Positions 37,206 through 51,732 of a DNA stretch of 64,000 bases are shown piece after piece (within the stretch, counting starts at the first letter, position 1; the number at the start of each line of letters is the position of its first letter). The notes under the pieces are model-generated. The model was given only the letters and a program-made list of their open reading frames with translations. It ran no database searches and had not been told where the DNA came from. Origin of the DNA: Pseudonocardiaceae bacterium YIM PH 21723 (GTDB lineage Bacteria > Actinomycetota > Actinomycetes > Mycobacteriales > Pseudonocardiaceae); the NCBI GenBank assembly GCA_003600225.1, contig QZFT01000017.1:62001-126000 (forward strand). The letters are read 5' to 3'. A program made the position numbers and the translations under genes.

Positions 37206-37688
37206 CTAGCCGACGATCGCCTCCCACTCGGGCAGCAGGTCCATCGCGTCCTTCGCGTAGGGGCTGTCCCCCGGCTGCCCGGTGTTGTACCGGCTGAACG
37301 CGTCCTGCACGCTGCCCTCACGCAGGTAGCCGGCCAGCATCTCGAAGCCGACCCGGATGTTGATCTCCGGGCGCCAGCAGCCGCCCAGCTCGTCGGCGAG
37401 GTCCTGGATGGCCCAGTAGGTCAGCTGCACCGGTCCGACGCCCTGACAACCGCAGCTGTCCCGGTTGGCCAGGTACTCGCGGTAGTTCTCCTCGGTCACG
37501 GGGCCGCCGACCGGCCCGCAGTCGACCGCGTCATGCCCGTACACGTTCTGGCCGCCGCTGGATTCCTTCATCAGCACGACACAGCCGATGGCCAGGGGTA
37601 ACCCGGCCCGGTCGGCCTCCGCAACGGCGATACCGGCGATCTCCGGCAGGATTCCACCCGCGATGATCGCGGACTCCAGTGAACTCAT
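37206..37688 (-). CDS. Lysozyme/transglycosylase-like protein
   Basis: A 160-residue protein resembling the lysozyme-like superfamily domain found in actinophage lysins and lytic transglycosylases. The candidate catalytic Glu lies in LMKESSGGQNVYGHD (about 42), followed by a GVGPVQLTYW strand and a SRYNTGQPGDSPYAKD end typical of muramidase-like domains. Four cysteines may form disulphides. No signal peptide is present, which is unusual for an enzyme acting on peptidoglycan; it might be a stray phage gene or use a non-classical exit route. Confidence 0.65.
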   Translation of the reverse strand: MSSLESAIIAGGILPEIAGIAVAEADRAGLPLAIGCVVLMKESSGGQNVYGHDAVDCGPVGGPVTEENYREYLANRDSCGCQGVGPVQLTYWAIQDLADELGGCWRPEINIRVGFEMLAGYLREGSVQDAFSRYNTGQPGDSPYAKDAMDLLPEWEAIVG

Positions 37689-37733
37689 GGTCCGGTTTCT
37701 ACCGGCGTCCCCCCACGGCTGTCCCGGCTTTCG

Positions 37734-38453
37734 CTAGGCCATCCGACTGATCATGGAGTCGGCGAACCCGCGCACCGCCTCGGGATCGAGTTCGGCTGCC
37801 GGCAGGCCGAACTGCCGGCGCAGGGCGGCTCGGATGAGTTCCTTCTCCGGCACCAGTTCCATCGCCCAGCCACCACCGTCCACCTTGGACACCAATGTTC
37901 CGTCCACTGTGTACTTCCACGCGCGGCAGGCGTTCAGCACCGTGTACTCCGCGGGCGCGTGTTCCGCGGCCCAGCGCAGTTCGGCCACCAGCTGCCCGCG
38001 AACAAGCTCGCCGGGTACCGGGGCGAACACCTCGGCGGCGACTCCCCCGGTACCGAACAGGCGGCCGGACTGGTGGCAGACGGCGAAGTGCAGCACCAGG
38101 TCCGGATCCCCGTGACCGGTCGGATCGGGGCCGGCCTTGGTATCCGCCGGGTGGGTGGTCATGTGCAATTCGTAGGCCGGGCTCGCGGTGGGGTTCCGGG
38201 CGGCGGTCCGGGTGACGACGCTCAGCTCCAGCCCGCGGGCGGGGCAGGGCAGGCGTTGCTCGCCGAGCTCGTGGATGACCGCCGATCGGGTGGAAGCGGA
38301 CAGCGGATCGGCGCAGACGACAAGGATGTCAATGTCGCTGCGGCGCGGGTCGAAGCCGCCCAGGACGGCGGATCCGTGCAGGTAGACGCCGATCAGCCGG
38401 GAATCGAGCCGGGCTTCGAACACCGAGGCCACGTCGGCGCAGTACTGGTCCAC
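37734..38453 (-). CDS. Nucleotidyltransferase, aminoglycoside (streptomycin-type) adenylyltransferase-like
   Basis: A 239-residue protein with the nucleotidyltransferase core GSAVLGGFDPRRSDIDILVV near residues 27-46, where the Gly-Ser and the two aspartates bind ATP and magnesium, and a C-terminal helical domain of the AadA/DUF4111 type (CRAWKYTVDG, WAMELVP). Relatives adenylate streptomycin or spectinomycin. Chromosomal copies in actinomycetes are not necessarily resistance genes. Divergent from the ABC gene at 38475. Confidence 0.8.
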   Translation of the reverse strand: MDQYCADVASVFEARLDSRLIGVYLHGSAVLGGFDPRRSDIDILVVCADPLSASTRSAVIHELGEQRLPCPARGLELSVVTRTAARNPTASPAYELHMTTHPADTKAGPDPTGHGDPDLVLHFAVCHQSGRLFGTGGVAAEVFAPVPGELVRGQLVAELRWAAEHAPAEYTVLNACRAWKYTVDGTLVSKVDGGGWAMELVPEKELIRAALRRQFGLPAAELDPEAVRGFADSMISRMA

Positions 38454-38474
38454 GAGTCGCTACTGTAGGACGCG

Positions 38475-39200
38475 ATGAGCTTTCGAGGGGTGTCCTTTTC
38501 CGGGGTGAGCAAGCGGTATCGCGGCCGGCGGCGGGCGGTACTGACCGACGTGACCCTGCACGTTCGCTCCGGCGAGGTCGTGTCGCTGCACGGCGCCAAC
38601 GGCTCGGGCAAGTCCACCCTGCTGCGGATGATGGCCGGGCTGAGCACGCCCAGCAGCGGAGTCATCTCCGGCCGGCCGGAGATCATCGGCTACGTGCCGG
38701 ACCGGTTCCCGCCGGGCGAGCGGCTGTCGGCCACCGAATACCTGGCGCACATGGGCCGCATCCGGGGCCTGTCCACCGCCGCCGTCCGCGCGCGGGCCGC
38801 CGAGCTGCTGGACCGGCTGGCGCTGGTCGGCGGGGCGCACGTCCCGCTGCGCACGTTGTCCAAGGGCAACGCGCAGAAGGTGACCCTGGCGCAGGCGTTG
38901 CTGGTGCCGCCGGAACTGCTGGTGCTGGACGAGCCGTGGTCGGGGCTGGACGCCTCCGCGCACCAGGTGCTCGGCGAGGTCATCGCGGAGACCGCGGCGA
39001 CCGGCGGCGCCGTGGTGTTCACCGATCACCGGGAGTCGATCGGCCAGACCCACGCGACCACCGGATACGCGCTGGTGGACGGGCGGCTGAGTGCCGCTGC
39101 GGCGGCATCGGTGGTCTCGGTGACCATCGAGGTCCCGGCGGCCGACTACGACGGCCTGCTGATCCAGGCGCGCGACCGGGGCTGGCGGGTGCGGCGATGA
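38475..39200 (+). CDS. ABC transporter ATP-binding protein
   Basis: A 241-residue ATPase with Walker A GANGSGKST (about 41-49), a diverged signature LSKGNAQK, Walker B LLVLDEPWSGLD and an H-loop TDHRES. The signature and short length fit the ATPases of two-component ABC-2-like exporters. The next gene, a small membrane protein, starts inside its stop (ATGA) and is its evident partner. Substrate unknown. Confidence 0.88.
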   Translation: MSFRGVSFSGVSKRYRGRRRAVLTDVTLHVRSGEVVSLHGANGSGKSTLLRMMAGLSTPSSGVISGRPEIIGYVPDRFPPGERLSATEYLAHMGRIRGLSTAAVRARAAELLDRLALVGGAHVPLRTLSKGNAQKVTLAQALLVPPELLVLDEPWSGLDASAHQVLGEVIAETAATGGAVVFTDHRESIGQTHATTGYALVDGRLSAAAAASVVSVTIEVPAADYDGLLIQARDRGWRVRR

Positions 39201-39844
39201 TCGCGTTGATCCGGTACGGCGTGGCGACATTCCTGCACTCGCAGCGCTACCTGGCGCCGGTGGTGTTGTTCCTCGGCGCGCTGGCCATCGCCGCGCTGAA
39301 CGACGGCGGGCCGCTACTGCCGCTGTACGCGGTGATCTCCGGGGCGTTGTTCGTCGCCACGTCCTGGATCACCGTCGCGCAGCTGAACGCCGAGGACCCG
39401 GTACACCGCGCGGTGACCATCGTGCATGCGGGCCGGTCGGTGAAGGTGCTGCTGGCCGGAGTCTGCGTGGCGTTGCTGGCCGGATTCGGGCTCGTGCTCG
39501 TCGGCCTGCTCGGCCCGCTGCTGATGGGCCACCACAAGGTGAGCCCGGCGGATCTGCTGCTCGGCCTGGCCGCGTTGAGCACGGCCACCTTCACCGGGAC
39601 GGCCGTCGGGTTGATCTGCTCGCGGCTGGTCATCCGGCGGCCCGGCTACTCGTTCGCGGTCGCCCTGGTGGGTGTGCTGTCGTTGTTGCTGGTCAAGGGG
39701 ATTCCGCCGGTGAACGCGATGATCAGGGGCCTGTCCGAGGGGCTGCCGGACATCGCGGGCCTGCTCGGCTACCTGGCGCTGTCCGCGGTGTTGCTGGTGA
39801 CGGCCGCCGTGCTCGCCCAGGCGGCCGTCACCAGCCGGGACTAG
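39197..39844 (+). CDS. ABC transporter membrane protein partner
   Basis: A 215-residue hydrophobic protein with about six transmembrane segments (for example YLAPVVLFLGALAIAAL, LLAGVCVALLAGFGLVLVGLLG, FAVALVGVLSLLLV). It is not assigned to a named family but its ATGA-coupled position after the ATPase gene makes it the membrane part of the transporter. The start at 39197 follows from that overlap; the frame upstream is antisense-like shadow of the ATPase gene. Its stop interlocks with that of the convergent methyltransferase. Confidence 0.75.
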   Translation: MIALIRYGVATFLHSQRYLAPVVLFLGALAIAALNDGGPLLPLYAVISGALFVATSWITVAQLNAEDPVHRAVTIVHAGRSVKVLLAGVCVALLAGFGLVLVGLLGPLLMGHHKVSPADLLLGLAALSTATFTGTAVGLICSRLVIRRPGYSFAVALVGVLSLLLVKGIPPVNAMIRGLSEGLPDIAGLLGYLALSAVLLVTAAVLAQAAVTSRD

Positions 39845-40698
39845 CGGCGTGCGGTGAGGAACAGGTTGCCGCGGAACGAGTCCAGGTGCTCGCCGAACGG
39901 CCTGCCGAAGCGCTCGGCGACCTTCTCGGCGTACTCGCTGGTCACGGCCCAGCCGTTGTCGGTCAGCCAGGCGGCCGGGTCGTAGGTCTTGTCGTGCGGC
40001 CAGAGGTCCTCCAGGGTCAGGCCGTACTCCTCCTGCATGTTGCGGAACGTCGGGTCGTTGGCCACCTCACGCGGATCGCCCACGATGTGCTCGGCGGCGA
40101 TCAGGCTGCCGGGCGCGGACAGCCGGTGCATATTGCTGAACAGGGCGACCGTCGCCTCCTCGGGCAGGAACGGCAGCAGGCCCTCGGCGAGCCAGGCCGT
40201 CCGGCGCTTCGGGTCGAACCCGGCGTCCAGCAGGGCGGTGGGCCAGTCGTCGCGCAGGTCGATCTGCACATTGCGCACGTCGGCGGTGGGCACGGCGTTG
40301 TTGTCCACCAGGACCTCGAGCTTGAAGTCCAGCACCTTGGGCATGTCCAGCTCGTAGACCGAGGTGCCGTCGGGCCAGTCCAGCCGGTATCCCCGCAGGT
40401 CGAGGCCGGAGGCCAGCAGCACCGCCTGGGTGACGCCGGACTGAGCGAAGTACTCGTCGAAGAACCGGGATCGCACGCCGAGATAGGTGGCCATGGCCTG
40501 CCACATCGGTTCGTCCCCGCCGTCCTCCGGCCCGGTCGGCATGACCGCCCCCGGCCGGGCGGCGCGGACGAAAACCGCCGCCAGGGGATCCGCCACCAGG
40601 CGGTCCGGCCGATGCGTCTCGATCGACCTGGCCGCCGCGACCGCGAGCGCGGTCGCTCCGATGCCGGTGACGATGTCCCAATCCGCGTGCTGTCCCAT
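39841..40698 (-). CDS. Class I SAM-dependent methyltransferase (TIGR00027 / leucine carboxyl methyltransferase-like)
   Basis: A 285-residue methyltransferase of the family common in actinobacteria. Diagnostic segments are ARSIETHRPDRLVADPLA near the N-terminus, SGVTQAVLLASGLDLRGYRLDWP (the SAM-binding glycine loop is replaced by SGLDLRGYR as usual) and WLAEGLLPFLPEEA. The methyl acceptor is unknown. The ATG at 40698 has GGGTGGG before it; an ATG at 40713 is possible. A TTTAG...CTAAA palindrome lies upstream. Confidence 0.85.
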   Translation of the reverse strand: MGQHADWDIVTGIGATALAVAAARSIETHRPDRLVADPLAAVFVRAARPGAVMPTGPEDGGDEPMWQAMATYLGVRSRFFDEYFAQSGVTQAVLLASGLDLRGYRLDWPDGTSVYELDMPKVLDFKLEVLVDNNAVPTADVRNVQIDLRDDWPTALLDAGFDPKRRTAWLAEGLLPFLPEEATVALFSNMHRLSAPGSLIAAEHIVGDPREVANDPTFRNMQEEYGLTLEDLWPHDKTYDPAAWLTDNGWAVTSEYAEKVAERFGRPFGEHLDSFRGNLFLTARR

Positions 40699-40714
40699 CG
40701 ACCCACCCTTCATC

Positions 40715-40733
40715 TTTAGCTAATGCAACTAAA
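40715..40733. promoter_or_regulatory. Small AT-rich palindrome upstream of the methyltransferase
   Basis: TTTAGCTAATGCAACTAAA has 5-bp arms TTTAG/CTAAA separated by 9 bp, 17 bp upstream of the start codon in otherwise GC-rich DNA. It may be an operator (MarR- or TetR-like) or the promoter -10 region. Weak evidence. Confidence 0.3.
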
Positions 40734-40792
40734 CACCTCCCAGGATGGGTCTTCAAGCGTGACGGTTCGGTGAGTCCCGGAAACCCCTGCCC

Positions 40793-40847
40793 CCGAAGTT
40801 GACGATGTTCGGGGCTCGTTCCTCGCCGCGAACATCGTCAACGTCGG
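40793..40847 (-). terminator. Long stem-loop family, copy 5
   Basis: Arms CCGAAGTTGACGATGTTCG and CGAACATCGTCAACGTCGG pair with a single mismatch. It begins 13 bp past the mannosidase stop codon and has the conserved loop in the usual orientation relative to that gene. Confidence 0.65.
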
Positions 40848-40859
40848 ATCCGTTGGGGG

Positions 40860-43268
40860 TCAGGCGGCGCAGGGGGGTTTCGGCGCCGCTTCGGGGCTGG
40901 TGCCCCAGCCCTTGGTGGGCGGGGTGGTGGTCAGGTCGTAGCTGACCGTGCCGCCGTTCTTCAGGGCGGACCAGTCGAGGTAGACCTTGTCGTTGGGCGT
41001 CTGGCCGACCTTGACCCCGGCGATGTACTGCTGCGGGCCTGCGGGGTCGGCGCCGGGTGCCTCGATGACGAGTTCCTGGCCGCCACCCAGCCGCAGCGCG
41101 ACCTTGGCGAACCGGGGCGCGTTCAGCACCAGGTGCCCGGTGCCCGGCATGACCGGGTACATGCCCAGCGCGCTGAACACGTACCAGGCGGACATGGTGC
41201 CCAGGTCGTCGTTGCCGGTCACGCCCTTGGGCTCGTTGGTGAACAGGGTCTGCGCGGCGTGCGCGATCGTGGAGGTCTTCCACGGCTGTCCGAGGAGCCC
41301 GTACATCCACGGGCTGTGCAGGTCGGGCTCGTTGTTCGGGTTGTAGCGCCGCTGGTCGTAGTAGTCGTACGGGCCGAGCACCCATTCCTTGCGCACGGCA
41401 CCCGCCGGGTCGGCGAGCACCTTGTCGTAGGCGAAGAACTCGTCGAGGCGCTTGGCCGCGTTCGCCTGGCCACCCATCTTCTCGGCCAGGGCGGCGGAGT
41501 CCTGCTGCACGAGCCACTGATACTGCCAGGCGGTGCCCTCGTGGAACCCGTCGGCCGAGGCGGGCGAGTAGGGCTTGCCCGCCGGGGTGTACCAGCTGCC
41601 GTCGAGCACCTTCGGCCGCAGGAAGCCCTGGAAGTCGCGGTCGGTGACCGAGGCGTCCCACAGGTTCTGCCAGTTGCGGCCGCGCTTCTTCAGCAGAGCG
41701 GCCTGGTCGGCGGCACCGAGTTCACCGGCCATGATGGACAGCGAGCAGTCGGCCAGGGCGTACTCCAGGGTCGCGGAGCCGCCGTAGTGCTGGTCGACGT
41801 CCTGGCCCTTCTTCGGGTGGTTCTTGTCGTACTCGATGAAACCCTTGGCCAGGTAGTTCGGGTTGCCGGCCCGGCCTTCGAACGGCGAGGACTTCGGCGG
41901 CAGCCCGTTGGCGTTCTTCAACAGCGCCGTCAGGGCCTCACCCTCGCGGCCTTCGAGGGCGCCGAACTTCCACAGGTCGACCAGGAACGGGGTGACCGGG
42001 TCGCCGGTCATCGTGTTGGTCTCCTGGTTGGCGTACGCCCAGCGCGGCAGCCAGCCGCCCTGCTCGTTGATCGCGAGCACCGAGCGGGCGATGTCCTTGG
42101 CGCGGTCCGGGCGCAGCATCGCGAGGAGCTGGTTCTGCGTGCGGTAGGTGTCCCACAGCGAGAAGTACTCGTAGTAGGTCCAGCCGTCGGCGGTGTGGAT
42201 CTTGTCGTCGAAGCCGCGGTAGCGGCCGTCCACGTCGTTGCCGGTCAGCGGCTGGAGCAGCACGTGGTAGAGCGAGGTGTAGAACACCACGAGGTCGTTC
42301 TGCTGCCCGCCCGCGATCCGCACGCTGGTCAGCTCGTCGCGCCAGGCCTGCTCCGCCTGCGTCCGGGTCGCGTCGAAGCCGGCCGCCTTCTCGGCCGCCA
42401 GGTTCTTCCGCGCGCCTTCGGCGTCCACCGTGGAGGTCGCGGTGGTCGCGGTGACCGTCTTCTCCCCCGCGAATCCCAGCCAAGCGCCACGCAGGCCGGC
42501 CCGGCCGCTGGTCTCCTTGCTGCCCGGGGTGCCGCCGTTCGGGTCCCAGGTGCCGAAGTCCTTGAACGGCCGGTCGAAGGTGGTGGTGAACCAGGTCCGG
42601 TAGGACTTGCCGCCGCAGAAGGCCAGGCTGTCCACCCAGCCCTCGATGGTGCGATCGCCGATGAGCTTCACCTCGCTGCCGTACACGGGGTGCTTGCTGG
42701 CGGCCTGGCCGACGTTGACGAACACGTTGGCCTTGGCCGGATCGGTGAACGTGTACCGCTCCACGCCGGTCCGGGTGGTCGCGGTGGTCTCCGCGTCGAT
42801 GCCGCCGTAGTCGGTGAGCCGGGTGCGGTAGTAGCCGGGGCGGCCGACCTCACCCTCGTGGGTGTAGGCCGAGCCGTACCGGGCGTGGTCGAAGGTCTGC
42901 GGATTCTTGGTGTCGAAGGTGCCGCCGGGACCCACGGTGCCGGTGGTCGGCAACACGGAGACCAGGCCGCCCTGCTCGAAGCAGCCGGCGCCGGACAGGA
43001 AGTGGTGACCGAAGCCGCGGATCTTCGGGTCGTCGTACCGCCAGCCCGCGTAGTGGTCCCCGATCGGGCTGACCTGCGCCTTGCCGAACGGCATGGCCGC
43101 ACCGGGGAACGTGTTGCCGTCGTCCTTGGTCCCGATGAACGTGTTCACCAGGCCGATCGGATCGGCAGTACTGAATCGGGGTTCCGCTGAAGCCGGAGTG
43201 ACGAGCCCCGCGGTGACACACAGTGCGGTCACCACGCCCAACCAGGAAGCCCGAGCGCTTCGCGCCAT
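40860..43268 (-). CDS. Secreted GH92-family alpha-mannosidase
   Basis: An 802-residue protein with a Sec signal peptide (WLGVVTALCVTAGLVTPASA). GH92 features are plain: FIGTKDDGNTFPGAAMPFGK at the start of the mature protein, the GHHFLSGAGC stretch, and near the C-terminus GNDDLGTMSAWYVFSALGMYP followed by GTGHLVLNAPRF. GH92 enzymes are calcium-dependent exo-alpha-mannosidases acting on N-glycans or other mannosides. The ATG at 43268 has GAGGAG upstream and removes an unlikely 13-residue extension. It stands alone and is divergent from the amino acid ABC genes. Confidence 0.92.
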   Translation of the reverse strand: MARSARASWLGVVTALCVTAGLVTPASAEPRFSTADPIGLVNTFIGTKDDGNTFPGAAMPFGKAQVSPIGDHYAGWRYDDPKIRGFGHHFLSGAGCFEQGGLVSVLPTTGTVGPGGTFDTKNPQTFDHARYGSAYTHEGEVGRPGYYRTRLTDYGGIDAETTATTRTGVERYTFTDPAKANVFVNVGQAASKHPVYGSEVKLIGDRTIEGWVDSLAFCGGKSYRTWFTTTFDRPFKDFGTWDPNGGTPGSKETSGRAGLRGAWLGFAGEKTVTATTATSTVDAEGARKNLAAEKAAGFDATRTQAEQAWRDELTSVRIAGGQQNDLVVFYTSLYHVLLQPLTGNDVDGRYRGFDDKIHTADGWTYYEYFSLWDTYRTQNQLLAMLRPDRAKDIARSVLAINEQGGWLPRWAYANQETNTMTGDPVTPFLVDLWKFGALEGREGEALTALLKNANGLPPKSSPFEGRAGNPNYLAKGFIEYDKNHPKKGQDVDQHYGGSATLEYALADCSLSIMAGELGAADQAALLKKRGRNWQNLWDASVTDRDFQGFLRPKVLDGSWYTPAGKPYSPASADGFHEGTAWQYQWLVQQDSAALAEKMGGQANAAKRLDEFFAYDKVLADPAGAVRKEWVLGPYDYYDQRRYNPNNEPDLHSPWMYGLLGQPWKTSTIAHAAQTLFTNEPKGVTGNDDLGTMSAWYVFSALGMYPVMPGTGHLVLNAPRFAKVALRLGGGQELVIEAPGADPAGPQQYIAGVKVGQTPNDKVYLDWSALKNGGTVSYDLTTTPPTKGWGTSPEAAPKPPCAA

Positions 43269-43380
43269 CGTGATCTCCTCTTTAACAGGGGTTGAGGACG
43301 CTTTCACGTAGTCCGATCAACGTAAGCGGGAGGTAACGAGGAGGTCAACCATGACCACCGGGAACGGTTAGATTGCCAGT

Positions 43381-44832
43381 ATGCGATCACTCGTGCTGCT
43401 GTTGCAGCTGTTCCTGCTCGCACCCCTGCTGGCGAGTCCGGCGCAGGCGGCCGAGCAGCCCGTGGTGCGGGTGGGCACCGAGGGCACCTATCCCCCGTTC
43501 TCCTTCCACGATTCGAAGACCGGGCAGCTGACCGGCTACGACGTCGACGTGATCAAGGCGATCGGGCAGAAGGCCGGGTGGCGGCTGGAGTTCGTCGAGA
43601 CCCAGTGGGACGCGATCTTCCCGGCGCTGGAATCGAAGCGTCTCGACGTGATCGCCAACCAGGTGGCGATCACCGATGCGCGCAAGGCCAAGTACGGGCT
43701 GTCGGCGACCTACACGTACTCGCGTGGCGTCGTCGTCCGGCGCAAGGGTGATGAGCGGATCAAGTCGCTCGCCGATATCAAGGGCAAGACCACCGCGCAG
43801 TCGTCGACCAGCAGCTGGGCGAAGGTGGCCCGGGACGCCGGGGCCAACATCGAGGCGGTCGAAGGCGTCACCCAGGCCGCGGCGTTGCTCGCCGAGGGCC
43901 GGGTGGACGCGATCGTGAACGACAACATCGCGATCCTCGACTATCTGTCCAGCACCGGCTCCGACAAGGTGGAGATCGTCGGCACGGTCGACGACAAGAT
44001 CGGTGAGCAGGCGCTGGCCTTCCGCAAGGACGACCCGCTGCTGGCCCAGGCGAACCAGGCCATCACCGAGCTGAAGGCCGACGGGACGCTGCGCGGGATC
44101 TCCGAGCGGTACTTCAAGGCCGACGTCTCGGTGCCCGACGGCGGCGATGTCTCCTCCCAGCGAGGCCACCGGAGCATCTGGGCGATCGTCGGCGAGACGG
44201 CGTGGCCGATGTTCCTCGCGCTGCTGAAGGTGACCATCCCGCTGACCGCGCTGAGCTTCGCCATCGGCCTGCTGCTGGCGTTGTTCGTGGCGCTCGCCCG
44301 GATATCCCCGGTCAGAGCGCTGTCCGGGCTGGCCCGCGCGTTCATCTCGATCATCCGGGGCACGCCGCTACTGCTGCAGCTGTTCATCGTGTTCTACGGG
44401 TTGCCGCAGATCGGGCTGAAGTTCGACTCGTTCACCGCGGCGACCATCGCGTTCAGCCTCAACGTGGCCGGCTACGCCGCGGAGGTGATCCGGTCGGCGA
44501 TCCTGGCGGTGCCGCGTGGCCAGTTCGAGGCGGCGGCGACCGTCGGGCTCTCCCCGGCACAGGCGTACCGGCGGATCATCCTGCCGCAGGCCGGCCGGAT
44601 CGCCGTGCCGCCGCTGTCCAACACGCTGTTGTCGCTGGTCAAGGACACCTCACTGGGCTCAGTGGTGCTGCTCACCGAGATGTTCCGGGTATCTCAGCTG
44701 GCAGCGGCCGAGAGCAATGAGTTCCTCGCGCTGTACTCCTTCGCCGGACTCTATTACTGGCTGATCTGCGTCGGCCTGTCCGCGATCCAGAAACGCACCG
44801 AAGCCCGACTGAGCAGGTATGTGATCGCATGA
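43381..44832 (+). CDS. Fused amino acid-binding protein and ABC permease (polar amino acid type)
   Basis: A 483-residue fusion. Residues 1-23 are a signal peptide, about 28-240 form a family-3 binding domain (VGTEGTYPPFSFHDSKTGQLTGYDVDVI is the classical start), and about 265-480 form a GlnP/HisM-type permease with the EAA loop AATVGLSPAQAYRRIILPQA. It would bind and import a polar amino acid such as glutamine, glutamate or cystine. A TAGATT box 6 bp before the ATG suggests a leaderless transcript. The ATPase gene follows with an ATGA overlap. Confidence 0.92.
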   Translation: MRSLVLLLQLFLLAPLLASPAQAAEQPVVRVGTEGTYPPFSFHDSKTGQLTGYDVDVIKAIGQKAGWRLEFVETQWDAIFPALESKRLDVIANQVAITDARKAKYGLSATYTYSRGVVVRRKGDERIKSLADIKGKTTAQSSTSSWAKVARDAGANIEAVEGVTQAAALLAEGRVDAIVNDNIAILDYLSSTGSDKVEIVGTVDDKIGEQALAFRKDDPLLAQANQAITELKADGTLRGISERYFKADVSVPDGGDVSSQRGHRSIWAIVGETAWPMFLALLKVTIPLTALSFAIGLLLALFVALARISPVRALSGLARAFISIIRGTPLLLQLFIVFYGLPQIGLKFDSFTAATIAFSLNVAGYAAEVIRSAILAVPRGQFEAAATVGLSPAQAYRRIILPQAGRIAVPPLSNTLLSLVKDTSLGSVVLLTEMFRVSQLAAAESNEFLALYSFAGLYYWLICVGLSAIQKRTEARLSRYVIA

Positions 44833-45578
44833 CTCGTATCGAGGTAACCGGCCTGTACAAGGCATTCGGCCTCCAGCAGGTGCTGCGGGGCGTCGACTTC
44901 GAGGCCGCGCAGGGCACGTGCACCGCGTTGCTGGGACCCTCCGGCTCCGGCAAGACCACCGTGCTGCGGTCGCTGAACACGCTGGAGATCCCGGATCAGG
45001 GGGTCGTGCGGATCGAGGACGTCTCGGTGGACTTCACCACCATGCCCTCACGCAAGGAGCGGGACCGGCTGCGGGCGCAGAGCGCGATGGTGTTCCAGGC
45101 GCACAACCTGTTCCCGCACCGCACGGTGCTGGAGAACATCATCGAGGGCCCGGTGATCGCGCAGAAGCGTCCGCGCGAGGAGGCGGTGGCCGACGCGAAG
45201 GTGCTGCTCGAACAGGTGGGCATCAGCGACAAGCTGGACGCCTATCCGGCGCAGCTGTCCGGCGGTCAGCAGCAGCGGGTCGGCATCGCCCGGGCGCTGG
45301 CGTTGAAGCCGCGAGTGGTGTTGTTCGACGAGCCGACCTCGGCCCTCGACCCGGAACTGGTGGGCGAGGTCCTCGCGGTGATCCGGGACCTGGCCGGTCA
45401 GGGCTGGACGATGGTCATCGTCACCCATGAGGTCCGGTTCGCCCAGCAGGTGGCCGATCAGGTGCTGTTCCTGGACGGCGGGGTGATCGTCGAGCGTGGT
45501 CCCAGCGCGCAGGTCATCGGGGATCCGCAGGAGGCGAGGACCCGCCAGTTCCTGGCGCGGATCCTGGACCAGGTGTAG
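44829..45578 (+). CDS. Amino acid ABC transporter ATP-binding protein (GlnQ-like)
   Basis: A 249-residue ATPase with Walker A GPSGSGKTT (about 37-45), Q-loop MVFQAHNLFPH, signature LSGGQQQR and Walker B VVLFDEPTSALDPEL, all canonical for the polar amino acid uptake family. It is coupled to the fused binding-permease gene and completes a two-gene importer. It ends 5 bp before a long stem-loop copy that lies between it and the convergent carboxylase gene. Confidence 0.93.
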   Translation: MTRIEVTGLYKAFGLQQVLRGVDFEAAQGTCTALLGPSGSGKTTVLRSLNTLEIPDQGVVRIEDVSVDFTTMPSRKERDRLRAQSAMVFQAHNLFPHRTVLENIIEGPVIAQKRPREEAVADAKVLLEQVGISDKLDAYPAQLSGGQQQRVGIARALALKPRVVLFDEPTSALDPELVGEVLAVIRDLAGQGWTMVIVTHEVRFAQQVADQVLFLDGGVIVERGPSAQVIGDPQEARTRQFLARILDQV

Positions 45579-45582
45579 GCCC

Positions 45583-45631
45583 CCGAAGTTGACGATGTTC
45601 GGGAAGAGCACCCGAACATCGTCAACTTCGG
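45583..45631. terminator. Long stem-loop family, copy 6 (short variant loop), bidirectional
   Basis: A perfect 19-bp stem with arms CCGAAGTTGACGATGTTCG and its complement around an 11-nt loop GGAAGAGCACC in place of the conserved loop. It fills the 61-bp gap between two convergent stop codons (45578 and 45640), so it can serve both transcripts. Confidence 0.7.
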
Positions 45632-45639
45632 AACAGCAG

Positions 45640-51090
<5,451 letters not shown>

Positions 51091-51346
51091 TCGACTGCCG
51101 TTCCTTTCAGACACGCTGGCTCTCCACACTGGCTCCGTCACCTGAGCACACTTCCGCACCGGGCGTCCGCTGTCGCTTGCGCAGCCGTACAACAGATCGC
51201 GACAGACATTGTGGGCGAGGAGCAATCGGCGCCGGTTCCGGCTGTCCTGGGCCCCTGATGAACTGCGGCGATTCACCTGGCGGACATCTTCGCGATGGAT
51301 CCAGGCGGTCGAATCCATCTTGACGATGGGTCGAGGGGCCGGCTCG

Positions 51347-51435
51347 GGTTGTCGTCGAAGGAGGGCTTTGGAGGAGGAGACGGGTAGGTGGCGACGTCTT
51401 TTCTGCCTGCGTGTCGGGTGGGGGCACGCCTGTCT
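51347..51435 (+). repeat. Dispersed ~88-bp repeat, copy B
   Basis: Shares GGCTTTGGAGGAGGAGACGG and the GGTGGGGGCACGCC end with copy A (18970-19057). It faces copy C across about 300 bp, so B and C form the outer arms of a large imperfect inverted structure. Confidence 0.65.
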
Positions 51436-51506
51436 GGTGTGTCGGGGCCGCTGCGCGGGGCTCCCGTGTCCCCCATCCGACTGAGTTGATCTTGGATTGG
51501 GTCGGG

Positions 51507-51560
51507 TTATCCGTCTTCAAGACCGATAACTGGGCATTTATCGGTCTTGAAGACGGATAA
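51507..51560. repeat. Perfect 23-bp inverted repeat with 8-nt loop
   Basis: 51507-51529 (starting TTATCCGTCTTCAAGACC) is exactly complementary to 51538-51560. It is less GC-rich than nearby DNA and far from both flanking genes' stop codons, so a simple terminator role is not obvious. Confidence 0.75.
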
Positions 51561-51634
51561 GTCCACTGTGGACTGTTGCTGGTGTGGCAGATGAGACTGG
51601 TGGTGCTCTTGTGGGTGACCGGCGACCACCGGGG

Positions 51635-51693
51635 CATGCAGTGAGGGGCACCCTTACTGCGTTGAGTGCAGTGAGGGTGCCCCTCACTGCATG
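51635..51693. repeat. 26-bp inverted repeat with 7-nt loop
   Basis: CATGCAGTGAGGGGCACCCT (from 51635) pairs with the complement ending at 51693 with one mismatch near the loop. Inside, GCAGTGAGGG / CCCTCACTGC elements recur, giving further alternative pairings. It sits beside the perfect repeat at 51507-51560. Confidence 0.7.
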
Positions 51694-51732
51694 AGCGCCG
51701 TCCGAGTCCCCGCGAAGCGGCCCAGGCAGCCC

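Noticed and set aside
40741-40792. Coding extension of the GH92 or methyltransferase gene into the gap
   Set aside because: The gap holds a palindromic promoter element and a stem-loop; both genes have clear ends and starts outside it.
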